Assembly (NCBI RefSeq): GCF_003996965.1
Contig: NZ_QWDM01000008.1
Location: 186,001 to 250,000 of the forward strand
Direction: 5' to 3'
From: Flavobacterium cupreum
GTDB lineage: Bacteria; Bacteroidota; Bacteroidia; Flavobacteriales; Flavobacteriaceae
DNA: 64,000 bases
Part shown: in pieces, positions 22,755-31,886 of the stretch
How positions within the stretch are numbered: the stretch's first letter is position 1
Layout: every line of letters begins with the position of its first letter
Translations under genes and position numbers: made by a program
The notes under the pieces: generated by a model
What the model saw: only the letters and a program-made list of their open reading frames with translations
Told to the model about the DNA's origin: nothing
Databases searched by the model: none

Positions 22755-25043
22755 TTAAAATAAAAATCCGATACTAAACCAGGTAAAACTTTTTGACATT
22801 TCCGGAGACCAGGAATGTTTTACCTCAATTGGCCCAATAATGGTTTCCAGTCCGTAACCTACGGCATAGCCTGAATATTTAGGCATTGAGATCCAGTCTA
22901 CTGTGGTAAAAATGTCATCCCCCAGATTGGCGTAATTAGCAGATATGTTAACGTGATTTTTTTTGAAAATTTCATAATCCAGTGTAATGTCTGATTTAAT
23001 ATAGCTGTTTCCGGCAATACTCAGGAAGTCGTATCCGTAAAAATAATTGAAGTTATTTATTTTACTGTAACCATACCCTCCAAGCAGAAAATCAAAAAAC
23101 GGAACGCTGTCGCTGCCAATATTAAATCCTGCGTCGGCTCCAATTTTGAATGTTGCCCTTCTGAAAAGTTTGTTTGCAAATGCAATTTCAGCCTTCGCAA
23201 CGGAGAAAGGCCTGAACTGCTTGGTGTAATCCGACGAAGCCAGATAGGTTTGTAAACCGGATGAAAAATACAATCCCGAACGCGGAAAACTTTTGCTGTC
23301 GAACGAATCGTATTTTAAATAACCAAAAACGCTGAAATAGCTGCTTCTCTCAAGAATGTTCTCCTCGTTGGATAGTGTTGGGGAATCTATTTTCAGGAAT
23401 TTGTATTCGAGACCGCCGCCCATAAGAAATTTTTGTACAAAAATAGTCTGGAAATAGGCCTGATTGGTCAAATCTAAAAAGTCAACATTTATAAGGTTTA
23501 AATTTTCAGGCTCTAAATTACTGATGTTCGTGGTAACATTACGGTTAAACTTACTTAATTTGGACTGAAATCCAAAGCTGATATTAAAACCGTTTTCTAC
23601 ATAGTAATTGAAATCGTATCTGAAATTATCCCCTAAAATAATATCAAGCGAGGTAATGTCGTTTTTTAAGAAAGTTTTTTTATGCGTCAGGTTTAATAAA
23701 ATTCCGCTTTTGTAAAGCCCGTCATAATGCAGTCCGAGTTTTAAAAAAGTCTGTGTTGGATTCTCCCGTAATACAAGGTCCAGATTATCCTGTTGCCCAT
23801 CAGGCTGCAGGCAATAAGATATGGTGCTAAAGTTTTGTGTAGCGTTCAGATTGTTTATTCCGGTTTTCAGGTCCTCGTAGGTTATAGTACTTCCGGGTTT
23901 AAAACGAAGTTTACCGCGAATATATTCACGGGTATAATTATCTAGCGGATCGCTGTTTATTTTTTTAATCCCGATGGTATCCGTGCTTATTTTTAATTTC
24001 GGTTTTTTGTAAAAATGATCTTCATCTGTCAGTGATTTGATTTTCTCATACACAGCAAAGGCGGCTTCTTCACCTTTTCGGATTATCTCTTCTCCTTTAT
24101 CAAATGAAATGACACCGTAGTCACGAATGTCCGGTTTTATGTAAACATCAGTATCTTTTATCTTGCTTTTCATTTTGTCAATCGACTGCAGATTGGTGAT
24201 CTGCACCAATATCCGGGTAGCATTTTTAAGCCCTTTTCGATTTAATAAATCATCCTGTACATCGACACCAATGATGATATCGGCACCAAGGTTCCGAACT
24301 TCTTTTATCGGATAATTGTTTACAACACCGCCATCAACCAGCAATTTTCCGTCAATTTCTACGGGAGTAAACAACGACGGGAAAGCAGCACTCGCCATCA
24401 TGGCCTGAACGAGATTGCCTTTATTAAGCAAAACTTCTTCTCCTGTTTCTATATTGGTTCCAATACACAAAAACGGAGTTGGTAATTTATTGAAATCCCG
24501 AACATGACGTACATTTCGGGTCAGGCTGCTCAATAAATTATAATTGTACATTCCTTTGGAAAGGGCTTCCGGAATACCAATTCTGAAATTACTAAAAGGC
24601 AAAACAATAGCATACAGCTCATCATTTTTTTTGCCGTAAAAGTTTTTTGAGGAACGCGGAATGTAATCGTTTATTAATTCGTCAAAATTGGTTTTTTTAA
24701 AAATTGAATCAATCTGCGAAGCATTGTAGCCCGATGCGTAAAGTCCGCCAATAACGGATCCCATGCTGGTCCCGCCGATATAGTCTATTTTTATTCCGGC
24801 TTCTTCCAAAACTTTCAGGACACCAATATGGGCAAATCCTTTAGCGCCTCCGCCACTTAAAACCAAACCGATTTTTGGCCTCCTGACACTGTCTTGTTTT
24901 TTATTTTGTGAAAAAGAATTTAGTGAGAATAGTACAGCAAATAGTACAACATATGCGTTTAAGCCCCAGGTGGAAATAGAAAACTTGGAGAGAAAAAATC
25001 CTTTTGATTGTATATCTTTAAAGGACAGCTGAATAAGGCTCAT
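22755..25043 (-). CDS. Patatin-like phospholipase with outer-membrane barrel
   Basis: The 762 residues begin with a signal segment (about 28-46). A patatin domain covers about 56-260, with the oxyanion loop GLVLSGGGAKGFAHIG, the nucleophile Ser93 in GTSMG and the partner Asp237 in VDGG. A POTRA-like stretch (about 370-430) and a 16-strand BamA/TamA-type barrel follow, ending WFSIGFLF. This layout matches type Vd-like autotransporters such as PlpD, in which a lipolytic passenger is exported through its own barrel. In this phylum it may stay at the cell surface. It is alone on the minus strand, upstream of the repeat-rich hmgA region. Confidence 0.92.
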   Translation of the reverse strand: MSLIQLSFKDIQSKGFFLSKFSISTWGLNAYVVLFAVLFSLNSFSQNKKQDSVRRPKIGLVLSGGGAKGFAHIGVLKVLEEAGIKIDYIGGTSMGSVIGGLYASGYNASQIDSIFKKTNFDELINDYIPRSSKNFYGKKNDELYAIVLPFSNFRIGIPEALSKGMYNYNLLSSLTRNVRHVRDFNKLPTPFLCIGTNIETGEEVLLNKGNLVQAMMASAAFPSLFTPVEIDGKLLVDGGVVNNYPIKEVRNLGADIIIGVDVQDDLLNRKGLKNATRILVQITNLQSIDKMKSKIKDTDVYIKPDIRDYGVISFDKGEEIIRKGEEAAFAVYEKIKSLTDEDHFYKKPKLKISTDTIGIKKINSDPLDNYTREYIRGKLRFKPGSTITYEDLKTGINNLNATQNFSTISYCLQPDGQQDNLDLVLRENPTQTFLKLGLHYDGLYKSGILLNLTHKKTFLKNDITSLDIILGDNFRYDFNYYVENGFNISFGFQSKLSKFNRNVTTNISNLEPENLNLINVDFLDLTNQAYFQTIFVQKFLMGGGLEYKFLKIDSPTLSNEENILERSSYFSVFGYLKYDSFDSKSFPRSGLYFSSGLQTYLASSDYTKQFRPFSVAKAEIAFANKLFRRATFKIGADAGFNIGSDSVPFFDFLLGGYGYSKINNFNYFYGYDFLSIAGNSYIKSDITLDYEIFKKNHVNISANYANLGDDIFTTVDWISMPKYSGYAVGYGLETIIGPIEVKHSWSPEMSKSFTWFSIGFLF

Positions 25044-25117
25044 AAAAATAGCTGGTTTGTTTTGTAAAAGTCGGAAATATTATTGAACTATACGGGTCAA
25101 TTTTGTTTTTAATAACA

Positions 25118-25618
25118 TTATTTCTTTAATAAGATCAGATTTTTGTTTTTGTCAAATTTCCAGCTATCAGTATGCCATCTGGCACCGCCGCGACAACTGG
25201 ATTGAAGTGTTTTTGTTTTTTTATTTATTTGAACATCGCAAAATTCATCGCATTCGGGACTAGAGTTTGCAGGTATTTTTAATTCGCTGAATAATCGGTT
25301 TACGGGGTTGTAAATAAAGATCTGATAGATCGTGTAAACGCCCATTCCGTCATCTGTTCTGTAGGCTGCAAAATCTTTGTAACCGTCAAAATTGTAATCT
25401 TCTGTTACAAAATGCGTCTCCTTACCTGTAATGGAGGTTCCGAGATGATCTATAATTTGGGTTTGCTTATTTTTGGAATTGGTGATCTCCAGTTTTTCAA
25501 AATCATTGCGTACCTTAATTTTTAGCTGTGTTTTGTCTTTTTGAGAGAATTCAATATTCTTTTGGCTGTAACAGTGGAGTGAAAAAAATGTGACAAGGCT
25601 TAAATAAAATACTCTCAT
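25118..25618 (-). CDS. XAC2610-like secreted protein
   Basis: The start at MRVFYLSLVTFFSLHCYSQ (166 residues) is preferred because it gives a clean signal peptide and avoids overlap with uvrC. The rest is beta-rich, with DYNFDGYKDFAAYRTDDG (about 94-111), an Asp-rich loop resembling calcium-binding or FG-GAP-like sites, and ending SCRGGARWHTDSWKF. This pattern fits the XAC2610-related family of periplasmic proteins, whose members can inhibit lysozyme-like or T4SS-related targets. The assignment is tentative. It follows uvrC by four bases. Confidence 0.65.
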   Translation of the reverse strand: MRVFYLSLVTFFSLHCYSQKNIEFSQKDKTQLKIKVRNDFEKLEITNSKNKQTQIIDHLGTSITGKETHFVTEDYNFDGYKDFAAYRTDDGMGVYTIYQIFIYNPVNRLFSELKIPANSSPECDEFCDVQINKKTKTLQSSCRGGARWHTDSWKFDKNKNLILLKK

Positions 25619-25622
25619 CTGA

Positions 25623-27422
25623 TTAGGATTGACTGTTATGGTAAAAAGTGACAATTTTTTTTGCTTTCGATGGGCCAACGACATCGGCTATTTCTTTTTC
25701 GGATGCCAGTTTTAGTCTTTTCACACTTTTGAAATGTTGTATTAAAATAAGCATCGTCTTTTCTCCAATTCCGGGAATGCTTTCTACAGAGGAATTTAGT
25801 GCTGCCTTGCTGCGTTTATCGCGATGAAAAGTAATACCAAATCGGTGGGCTTCATTTCGCAATTGCTGGATTACTTTTAAGGTTTCTGATTTTTTATCGA
25901 GGTATAACGGAATCGAATCTCCGGGATAAAATAGCTCTTCAAGGCGTTTTGCGATTCCGATGATGGCAATTTTACCACGCAGCCCCAGTTCGTCTATACT
26001 TTTTAAGGCAGCAGATAATTGTCCCTTTCCACCGTCAATAATGATAAGCTGCGGCAAAGGTTCTTTTTCGTCTAATAATCGTTTGTAACGGCGATAAACA
26101 ATTTCAGTCATCGACGCAAAATCATCCGGGCCTTCGACTGTTTTTACGTTAAAATGGCGATAATCTTTTTTGCTGGCTTTTCCGTCTTTAAAAACAACAC
26201 AGGCCGCAACAGGATTTGTCCCCTGAATGTTCGAGTTGTCAAAACATTCTATATGGCGTGGCTCAACCGGCAGTCGCAAATCTTTTTGCATTTGCGCCAT
26301 AATGCGATTGGTATGGCGGTCGGGATCTACAATCTGCAATTGTTTGAGTTGCTCTATTCGGTAAAATTTGGCGTTTCGGATCGATAAATCCAGTATCTGT
26401 TTTTTGTCCCCAAGCTGCGGAACTGTTGTTTTGATGTTTTCTCCGAGATCAATCTCAAACGGAACAATAATTTCTTTTGACAATAAATGAAAACGTTCCC
26501 GAAGCTCGATGATCGCAAGTTCGAGTAATTCTTCATCGCTTTCGTCCAGTTTTTTCTTTATTTCTAAAGTATGCGAACGTATAATTGATCCGTGTGAAAT
26601 CTGCAGAAAGTTGACGTAGGCCGCGCTTTCATCCGACACGATCGAAAATACGTCGATATTGGTAATTTTTGGATTTACAATAGTGGATCGCGACTGATAG
26701 TTTTCGAGGACTTCAATCTTTTCTTTTATTTTCTGGGCTTCTTCAAAATGTAAATCCTGAGCATATTTATTCATTAAACGTTTGAAGTCTTTCATGCTTT
26801 CCTTGAAATTTCCTTTCAGGATTTCGCGGATCGCATCGACTTGTTTCTGATAATCTTCCAGGGATTCCAAACCTTCGCAAGGCCCTTTGCAATTCCCGAT
26901 ATGATATTCGAGGCAAACTTTAAATTTTCCTGAATTGATATTGGACTGGCTTAAATCGTAATTACACGTACGAAGCGGATACAATTCTTTGATTAAATCC
27001 AGAATGGTATGCACGGTTTTGAAACTGGTATAGGGGCCGAAATATTCCGACCCGTCTTTAACCATCCTGCGCGTTGAAAATATTCTTGAAAAAGGTTCTC
27101 TTTTAATACAGATCCACGGATAACTTTTATCGTCACGCAATAATACATTATAGCGCGGCTGCAATGTTTTGATTAAGTTGTTTTCCAGTAAAAGTGCATC
27201 GCTTTCAGTAGGAACAACAATGTGTTTTATGGTGACGATTTTCCTGACGAGAACATTTGTTTTTCTCGTGTCATGAACTTTATTAAAATAGGAAGAAACT
27301 CTTTTTTTTAAGTTTTTTGCCTTTCCGACATACAATATTTTGTCGTCTTTATCATAATATTGATACACACCGGGATTGTCCGGCAAGGTTTGAATTTGGA
27401 GTTCTAAAGACGGTTTTGACAT
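25623..27422 (-). CDS. uvrC: Excinuclease ABC subunit C
   Basis: The 599 residues form complete UvrC. A GIY-YIG nuclease domain lies at about 14-92 (NPGVYQYYDKDDKILYVGKA), then a Cys cluster and a UVR motif near 200-240 (AQKIKEKIEVLENYQ). The RNase H-like second nuclease domain has the HIECFDNSNIQGTNPVAA and IIDGGKGQLSAA motifs, and C-terminal helix-hairpin-helix repeats follow (SIPGIGEKTMLILIQHF). UvrC makes both incisions in nucleotide excision repair. It has a divergent 136-base gap from the aspartoacylase-like gene, with a -7 element. Confidence 0.96.
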   Translation of the reverse strand: MSKPSLELQIQTLPDNPGVYQYYDKDDKILYVGKAKNLKKRVSSYFNKVHDTRKTNVLVRKIVTIKHIVVPTESDALLLENNLIKTLQPRYNVLLRDDKSYPWICIKREPFSRIFSTRRMVKDGSEYFGPYTSFKTVHTILDLIKELYPLRTCNYDLSQSNINSGKFKVCLEYHIGNCKGPCEGLESLEDYQKQVDAIREILKGNFKESMKDFKRLMNKYAQDLHFEEAQKIKEKIEVLENYQSRSTIVNPKITNIDVFSIVSDESAAYVNFLQISHGSIIRSHTLEIKKKLDESDEELLELAIIELRERFHLLSKEIIVPFEIDLGENIKTTVPQLGDKKQILDLSIRNAKFYRIEQLKQLQIVDPDRHTNRIMAQMQKDLRLPVEPRHIECFDNSNIQGTNPVAACVVFKDGKASKKDYRHFNVKTVEGPDDFASMTEIVYRRYKRLLDEKEPLPQLIIIDGGKGQLSAALKSIDELGLRGKIAIIGIAKRLEELFYPGDSIPLYLDKKSETLKVIQQLRNEAHRFGITFHRDKRSKAALNSSVESIPGIGEKTMLILIQHFKSVKRLKLASEKEIADVVGPSKAKKIVTFYHNSQS

Positions 27423-27505
27423 TCTGTTTTGTTTCTGAAGAGACTGAAAAAGCTTTTTTGAAAACGATTCTGGTTTTGCTGATAAGCTTAACAGTGATTT
27501 AGTTT

Positions 27506-27513
27506 CAAATTTA
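27506..27513 (-). promoter_or_regulatory. -7 promoter element for uvrC
   Basis: TAAATTTG on the minus strand matches TAnnTTTG. It lies 83 bases before the uvrC start, implying a long leader. Confidence 0.45.
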
Positions 27514-27558
27514 CGAAATCAAAAGAATAATTTCTATATTTAGATTTTATAATTCTAT

Positions 27559-28539
27559 ATGAAAAATAACAAACCCATGATTATTTTTGGCGAATCGATT
27601 TTGCCGGGAGAAAATAGAACCATAAACGTTGAAATTGCCAGATTGCATACCACTACGAAGCTTAATATTCCAGTTATTGTGCGTCGCTCCAAAGCAGAAG
27701 GCCCGGTAGTTTTGTTCTCAGCAGGAATTCACGGAGACGAAATAAACGGAATTGAGATTGTACGTCAGCTTATTAGCAAAAAAATCAACAGGCCAACCCG
27801 GGGAACCATTATCTGTATTCCGATTATTAATATTTATGGTTTTGTAAATAAATCCAGGGAGTTTCCGGACGGAAGAGATTTGAACCGTGTCTTTCCCGGA
27901 AGCAAAAAAGGTTCCCTCGCAAGCCGTTTTGCTTTTCATATTGTTGCCGAAATCCTGCCAATTTTAGATTATGCAGTCGATTTTCATGCCGGCGGTGCGA
28001 GCAGATTTAATGCCCCTCAGATCAGAATTACCGAAAATAATCCGGAACTGAAACTTTTGGCGGATGTTTTTAATGCCCCGTTTACATTATATTCTAAAAA
28101 TATTAATGGCTCTTTTAGAAATACATCTGAAAAAGCAAACGTAAAAATGCTGCTTTTTGAGGGAGGAAAATCATTGGATATTAACAACGAGATTGCAAAT
28201 GAAGCCGTTTTGGGAGTAAAGCGTTTGTTGAATTATCTTGATATGCTTGACCCGAAACAGATTGTCGAGCAAGCAGAAGATCCGTCGATCTATATTAAAA
28301 ACTCGGTTTGGCTAAGGGCAAAATGTTCCGGTTTATTGCATGACTTTAATATGATCAGCCGATTTGTGACCAAAGGGACTATTCTGGCCATAATTACGGA
28401 TCCGTTTGGTAAATTTGAACAAAAAGTAAAAGCCCCGCACGATGGTTTTGTGATCAATGCCAATCATTCGCCTATCGTTTATGAAGGAGATGCGATTTAT
28501 CATATGTCTAAAAATGCCCCTGAAAATGCCGACGAATAA
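27559..28539 (+). CDS. Succinylglutamate desuccinylase/aspartoacylase family protein
   Basis: The 326 residues form an M14-like zinc carboxypeptidase fold. The zinc-binding pattern is GIHGDEINGIEIV (about 57-69, His and Glu) with a later DFHAGG (about 134-139), and R69-like basic residues occur in EFPDGRDLNRVFPGS. The C-terminal 90 residues form a beta-barrel lid (GTILAIITDPFGKFE). Family members deacylate N-acyl amino acids, but this subgroup has no assigned substrate. Its end overlaps the start of the 5-formyl-THF cyclo-ligase gene by 14 to 26 bases, so the two are coupled. Confidence 0.88.
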   Translation: MKNNKPMIIFGESILPGENRTINVEIARLHTTTKLNIPVIVRRSKAEGPVVLFSAGIHGDEINGIEIVRQLISKKINRPTRGTIICIPIINIYGFVNKSREFPDGRDLNRVFPGSKKGSLASRFAFHIVAEILPILDYAVDFHAGGASRFNAPQIRITENNPELKLLADVFNAPFTLYSKNINGSFRNTSEKANVKMLLFEGGKSLDINNEIANEAVLGVKRLLNYLDMLDPKQIVEQAEDPSIYIKNSVWLRAKCSGLLHDFNMISRFVTKGTILAIITDPFGKFEQKVKAPHDGFVINANHSPIVYEGDAIYHMSKNAPENADE

Positions 28540-29095
28540 AAAAGAACTACGAGTACACTACAAAAATCTCAGGAAAGCACTTTCTTCCGATGAGATCGAA
28601 GAAAAGAGCCTTGCTGTAGCCAATAATTTACTACAACTCCCAATTTGGAATAAAACGTATTATCATGTTTTTCTTCCCATTGAAGAGCAAAAAGAAATCA
28701 ATACCGAATATATCCTGCATTTGCTTTCAGGAAAGGATAAGGAAATTGTGGTTTCTAAAAGTGACTTTGAAACCCGCGGTATGTCCCATTTTTTACTGAC
28801 AGACAATACTAAAATAAAGAAAAACGAATATAATATTCCAGAACCCGTAAACGGATTACCGGTTGCTTCAGAAATGATTGAAGTTGTTTTTGTACCGCTT
28901 TTAGCTTTTGACCTGTTGGGAAATCGTGTGGGTTACGGAAAAGGTTTCTATGATAAATTCTTAGCAGAATGCAAACCGGAAACCATCAAAATAGGTCTTT
29001 CTTTTTTTGAAGGGGAAAGCCAGATTGAAGATGTTTTTGAATTAGATATAAAACTGGATTATTGTGTGACGCCTGAAAAAACGTATTCGTTTTGA
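28526..29095 (+). CDS. 5-formyltetrahydrofolate cyclo-ligase
   Basis: I choose the ATG of MPTNKKELRVHYKNLRKALS (189 residues); another Met four codons upstream is possible. The ATP-dependent enzyme converts 5-formyl-THF to 5,10-methenyl-THF. The family pattern includes the N-terminal K-x-LR-x-Y-x-NLRKAL helix and YHVFLPIEEQKEINTEYIL. The C-terminal nucleotide-binding motif is VPLLAFDLLGNRVGYGKGFYDKFL. It overlaps the aspartoacylase-like gene in another frame and converges with the Bat operon across a repeat hairpin. Confidence 0.93.
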   Translation: MPTNKKELRVHYKNLRKALSSDEIEEKSLAVANNLLQLPIWNKTYYHVFLPIEEQKEINTEYILHLLSGKDKEIVVSKSDFETRGMSHFLLTDNTKIKKNEYNIPEPVNGLPVASEMIEVVFVPLLAFDLLGNRVGYGKGFYDKFLAECKPETIKIGLSFFEGESQIEDVFELDIKLDYCVTPEKTYSF

Positions 29096-29104
29096 TTTTA
29101 AATC

Positions 29105-29180
29105 CGAAGTTTCAAATTCCAAAAAAAACAAAATCCAAATTCCAAAATCCAGAATTGGAATTTGGAATTTGGGTTTTGTA
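29105..29180. repeat. Intergenic inverted repeat, AAATTCCAAATTCC word
   Basis: The left arm CAAAATCCAAATTCCA (29129-29144) pairs with TGGAATTTGGGTTTTG (29163-29178) at 15 of 16 positions, and extra copies of the word flank it. It sits between convergent genes and could end both transcripts. The same word occurs at 33836-33958 and 56628-56697. Confidence 0.8.
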
Positions 29181-29199
29181 ATTTTAAAAGATAATCTTT

Positions 29200-29946
29200 T
29201 TATTTTACTTCTTTAATAGTCGACCCGTCAATCCAGCCTTCAGTGCCGTCTGTCAATTCAATTTTTTTCCATTGTCCTAAGGTTTCTGTAACGTAGACTT
29301 TTGCACCTTCATGTAATAAAATAATCGCTGAACCTGCTTTTTGCGGTTCACTTCGCATTTCGCTGATTTCAGCAAAAACAATGGCCGGACGATCGTTATC
29401 AAAATGATCTTTTTCGGACATTCCGGCAGCAACACTTAAAAGCAGCACTAACAAAAGAACAAACATTCCGATGAAGTAAATTCTTTTAGTAATTGTACGC
29501 TGCGAGAAATAATAGCCAATAAAGCTCAGTAAAAAAACAAAAGAAATGGCAACAGAAATTTTTGCCCAGGTATTATAGTCAAAAATTCCCGTGAAGTTCT
29601 GGATCAGTTTGGCAAAACCAACTTTTGGTACTTCTTTTATTTCATCAATCGTCAGTTTTTTGGCGAATTTTAAATTGTTTAAAGTTTGCGGATCACCAGG
29701 TTTTAAAACCAGGGCTTTCTCGTAATTGTATATGGAAGGGGCAACCTTATTGAGTTTATAGTAACAATTTCCCAGATTGTAATAGAGCTCTGCTGATTGC
29801 TGTTGGTCTTCTTTAATGATATTTTCATATTCGGCAATAGCCTGCTGGTATTTTCCATTTTGGTAGAAATCATTCCCTTTTTCAAAGCTGCTCTGAGCAA
29901 AGAAAACCTGAGAGATTAATAAAAAGAGATATAGTATATTTTTCAT
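29200..29946 (-). CDS. batE: BatE-like TPR and SH3 domain protein
   Basis: The 248 residues begin with a signal peptide (about 1-18), then TPR repeats at about 19-90 (FEKGNDFYQNGKYQQAIAEYE and AELYYNLGNCYYKLNKVAPSIYNYEKAL). Two membrane helices follow near 128-150 and 158-176. A C-terminal bacterial SH3 domain ends WKKIELTDGTEGWIDGSTIKEV. This layout is that of BatE, the last gene of the Bacteroides aerotolerance operon. The SH3 part may bind peptidoglycan or a partner in the periplasm. It follows batD by 79 bases. Confidence 0.88.
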   Translation of the reverse strand: MKNILYLFLLISQVFFAQSSFEKGNDFYQNGKYQQAIAEYENIIKEDQQQSAELYYNLGNCYYKLNKVAPSIYNYEKALVLKPGDPQTLNNLKFAKKLTIDEIKEVPKVGFAKLIQNFTGIFDYNTWAKISVAISFVFLLSFIGYYFSQRTITKRIYFIGMFVLLLVLLLSVAAGMSEKDHFDNDRPAIVFAEISEMRSEPQKAGSAIILLHEGAKVYVTETLGQWKKIELTDGTEGWIDGSTIKEVK

Positions 29947-30025
29947 TTTCCTGGTTTGTAAAATTTTTAACTTTGCGAACTTTAATTCAGCAAAAGACAG
30001 ATCAGTTTCTTAGCGAACTTTGCGG

Positions 30026-31774
30026 TTAGATAATCTGCTTTTCCAATTCCGAAATAATCAGAACAGCTTTGTCATAGTCCTGCTGAATTGACGCACTAGA
30101 TGCCGGAGCATAACGGGCAAACTCACAGTTTTCAGTTAAATCGATAAAACTCTGAACGGTTTCAGGATTGGCATTTCTGGATAATAACAATTCACGAATA
30201 TTGTCTTTGCTCATTTCTGAAGTTTCAATATGCAATTTTGCTTTCAGGAAATTATGCATCGCTTTTTCCAGTGCAATGTAAAAAGGCTCTTTATTGTTAA
30301 GCTGTTTTTTCGCTTCAGATAAATATTTCTTGGCCAGTTTATTGTTCATTCTGATTCTGTTTCCGGTCACATCGCTGTCAATTGCTTCTTTTTTCTTCTT
30401 AGCCAGAATAATAATTGGCAGAATTATAAAAGGAAGTAACAACAATCCGTAATACAGATTAGAGCCGTAAAAATCATTTTTAGCTATCGAAACCAATGTC
30501 GTTTTGGTTCTGATATATTTGAATTGTTCTGTTTTTGCTATCACATTTTTTGATGCGTTTGCAGACGTATTTGCTTCAGCCGGCATTGGACCATCTAAAA
30601 CATCAACCATAATTTCTTTGGAAGTAATGGTTTTGTAAGAACCTGTACTCAGATCGAAATAAGAAAACTGCATTGGCTTTATGGCATATTTTCCTTTGTA
30701 CTGCGGAATAATAGTATACTTGTCTGAAATTCTTCCGGACATTCCCGCCAGTGAAGTCGTTACTTTTTCGTCATGTACCGGATCGTACATTTCCAATGCG
30801 TTTGGCACCACCGGTTTTGGCAACGTAAATAATTTCATGTTTCCGGATCCCGTAGCACTGATGAATAAGTCCAGACTTTCCCCGTTTTTCAGTGTCGTTT
30901 TAGAAGGCGTAACGGTAAAATTGAATTTACCTACCGCACCACTGAAACCTTCCGGTTTGCCAGTCTCAGGGAGTGGTTTTACATTGATTGTTTTAGCCCC
31001 GGCCGAAACGATTTTGTTGTCCTCCGATAATATCATCTGACCAAACATGTCGCGACGGTTGGTCGGTAATTGTACCCCAATATCTAATGAAAGTGGCTCA
31101 ATGGTTAGTTTTCCTGATTTCTGAGGATATAAAATAGTTTTTTTCAGGATTACAAAATAGCATCTTTGGCCATTATGAGTTCCTTCTTCTGTTACCAACT
31201 GTCTGATATCGATATTTTGATTCCAGAAATCATTGTATTTTGGTTTTGCCAGTTCTTTAAAACCGGTTACGCCAATATTATTAAAATATAATTTATAAAC
31301 CGCTGTAATAGGTTCATTCAGGTACGGGTTGGTTTTCGAAATTTCTGCAACAAGATCCAGTGTCTCACTTCCGGCTCCCTGTGGTCTGTCATTAGGATCT
31401 CTTTCCTGGGCAACAGCATTGGTAACCACAATTCGTATAGGAGCTGTTTTGTAGACCTGGCCGTTAAATTCTATAGAGGCCTGTCTGATCGTAACAGTTC
31501 CTTTTTGTACAGGCTGTAAAATATAAGAGTATGCTTTCTGAAAAGAACTGCGCCCGTTTATCCAGGATTGACTCACCTGCTGACTTGGTCCTGCCACAAC
31601 CCTGAATCCTTCAAATGCAGGCTGTTCAAAATTATCTCCATCAACATTCATGATAAAGTCAATTCGAAGTCTTTCATTTACCCCAAGGGTAGTTTTAGTT
31701 ACTTTGGCTTCAAATTGAACCTGAGCCATAAGCCCCTGAAAAGTGAATAGTAATAGAATTAAATATCTCTTCAT
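30026..31774 (-). CDS. batD: BatD family protein
   Basis: The 582 residues start with a signal peptide (about 1-17). Two or three beta-sandwich domains follow (VQFEAKVTKTTLGVNERLRIDF, then PYLNEPITAVYKLYFNN and KTTLKNGESLDLFISATGSG). One membrane helix lies near 436-455 (LYYGLLLLPFIILPIIILAKK), with a cytoplasmic helical tail. This is the BatD ('oxygen tolerance') architecture. Bat proteins form membrane complexes around von Willebrand factor A subunits. The gene follows batC in operon order across a 112-base repeat-bearing gap. Confidence 0.92.
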   Translation of the reverse strand: MKRYLILLLFTFQGLMAQVQFEAKVTKTTLGVNERLRIDFIMNVDGDNFEQPAFEGFRVVAGPSQQVSQSWINGRSSFQKAYSYILQPVQKGTVTIRQASIEFNGQVYKTAPIRIVVTNAVAQERDPNDRPQGAGSETLDLVAEISKTNPYLNEPITAVYKLYFNNIGVTGFKELAKPKYNDFWNQNIDIRQLVTEEGTHNGQRCYFVILKKTILYPQKSGKLTIEPLSLDIGVQLPTNRRDMFGQMILSEDNKIVSAGAKTINVKPLPETGKPEGFSGAVGKFNFTVTPSKTTLKNGESLDLFISATGSGNMKLFTLPKPVVPNALEMYDPVHDEKVTTSLAGMSGRISDKYTIIPQYKGKYAIKPMQFSYFDLSTGSYKTITSKEIMVDVLDGPMPAEANTSANASKNVIAKTEQFKYIRTKTTLVSIAKNDFYGSNLYYGLLLLPFIILPIIILAKKKKEAIDSDVTGNRIRMNNKLAKKYLSEAKKQLNNKEPFYIALEKAMHNFLKAKLHIETSEMSKDNIRELLLSRNANPETVQSFIDLTENCEFARYAPASSASIQQDYDKAVLIISELEKQII

Positions 31775-31780
31775 TTTGTT

Positions 31781-31880
31781 GTTTAATCGTTGTTTGTTTA
31801 ACTGTTTTATCGTTTATTCGCCCTTTTGTCTAATGGATGGTATCGATTAGGCAAATGAACGGTTTAAACGATTAAACCAA
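31781..31880. repeat. Intergenic inverted repeat, GTTTAATCGTT word
   Basis: The left part is GTTTAATCGTTGTTTGTTTAAC. The right part is GAACGGTTTAAACGATTAAAC, whose inverse begins GTTTAATCGTTTAA. An ATCGTTTATTCG / TATCGATTAG pair lies inside. It fills the gap between batC and batD, inside the Bat operon. Confidence 0.6.
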
Positions 31881-31886
31881 AAAGAA

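Noticed and set aside
25619..25684. Upstream start for the XAC2610-like gene
   Set aside because: The extra 22 codons overlap uvrC and lack signal-peptide character; the internal ATG gives a clean signal.
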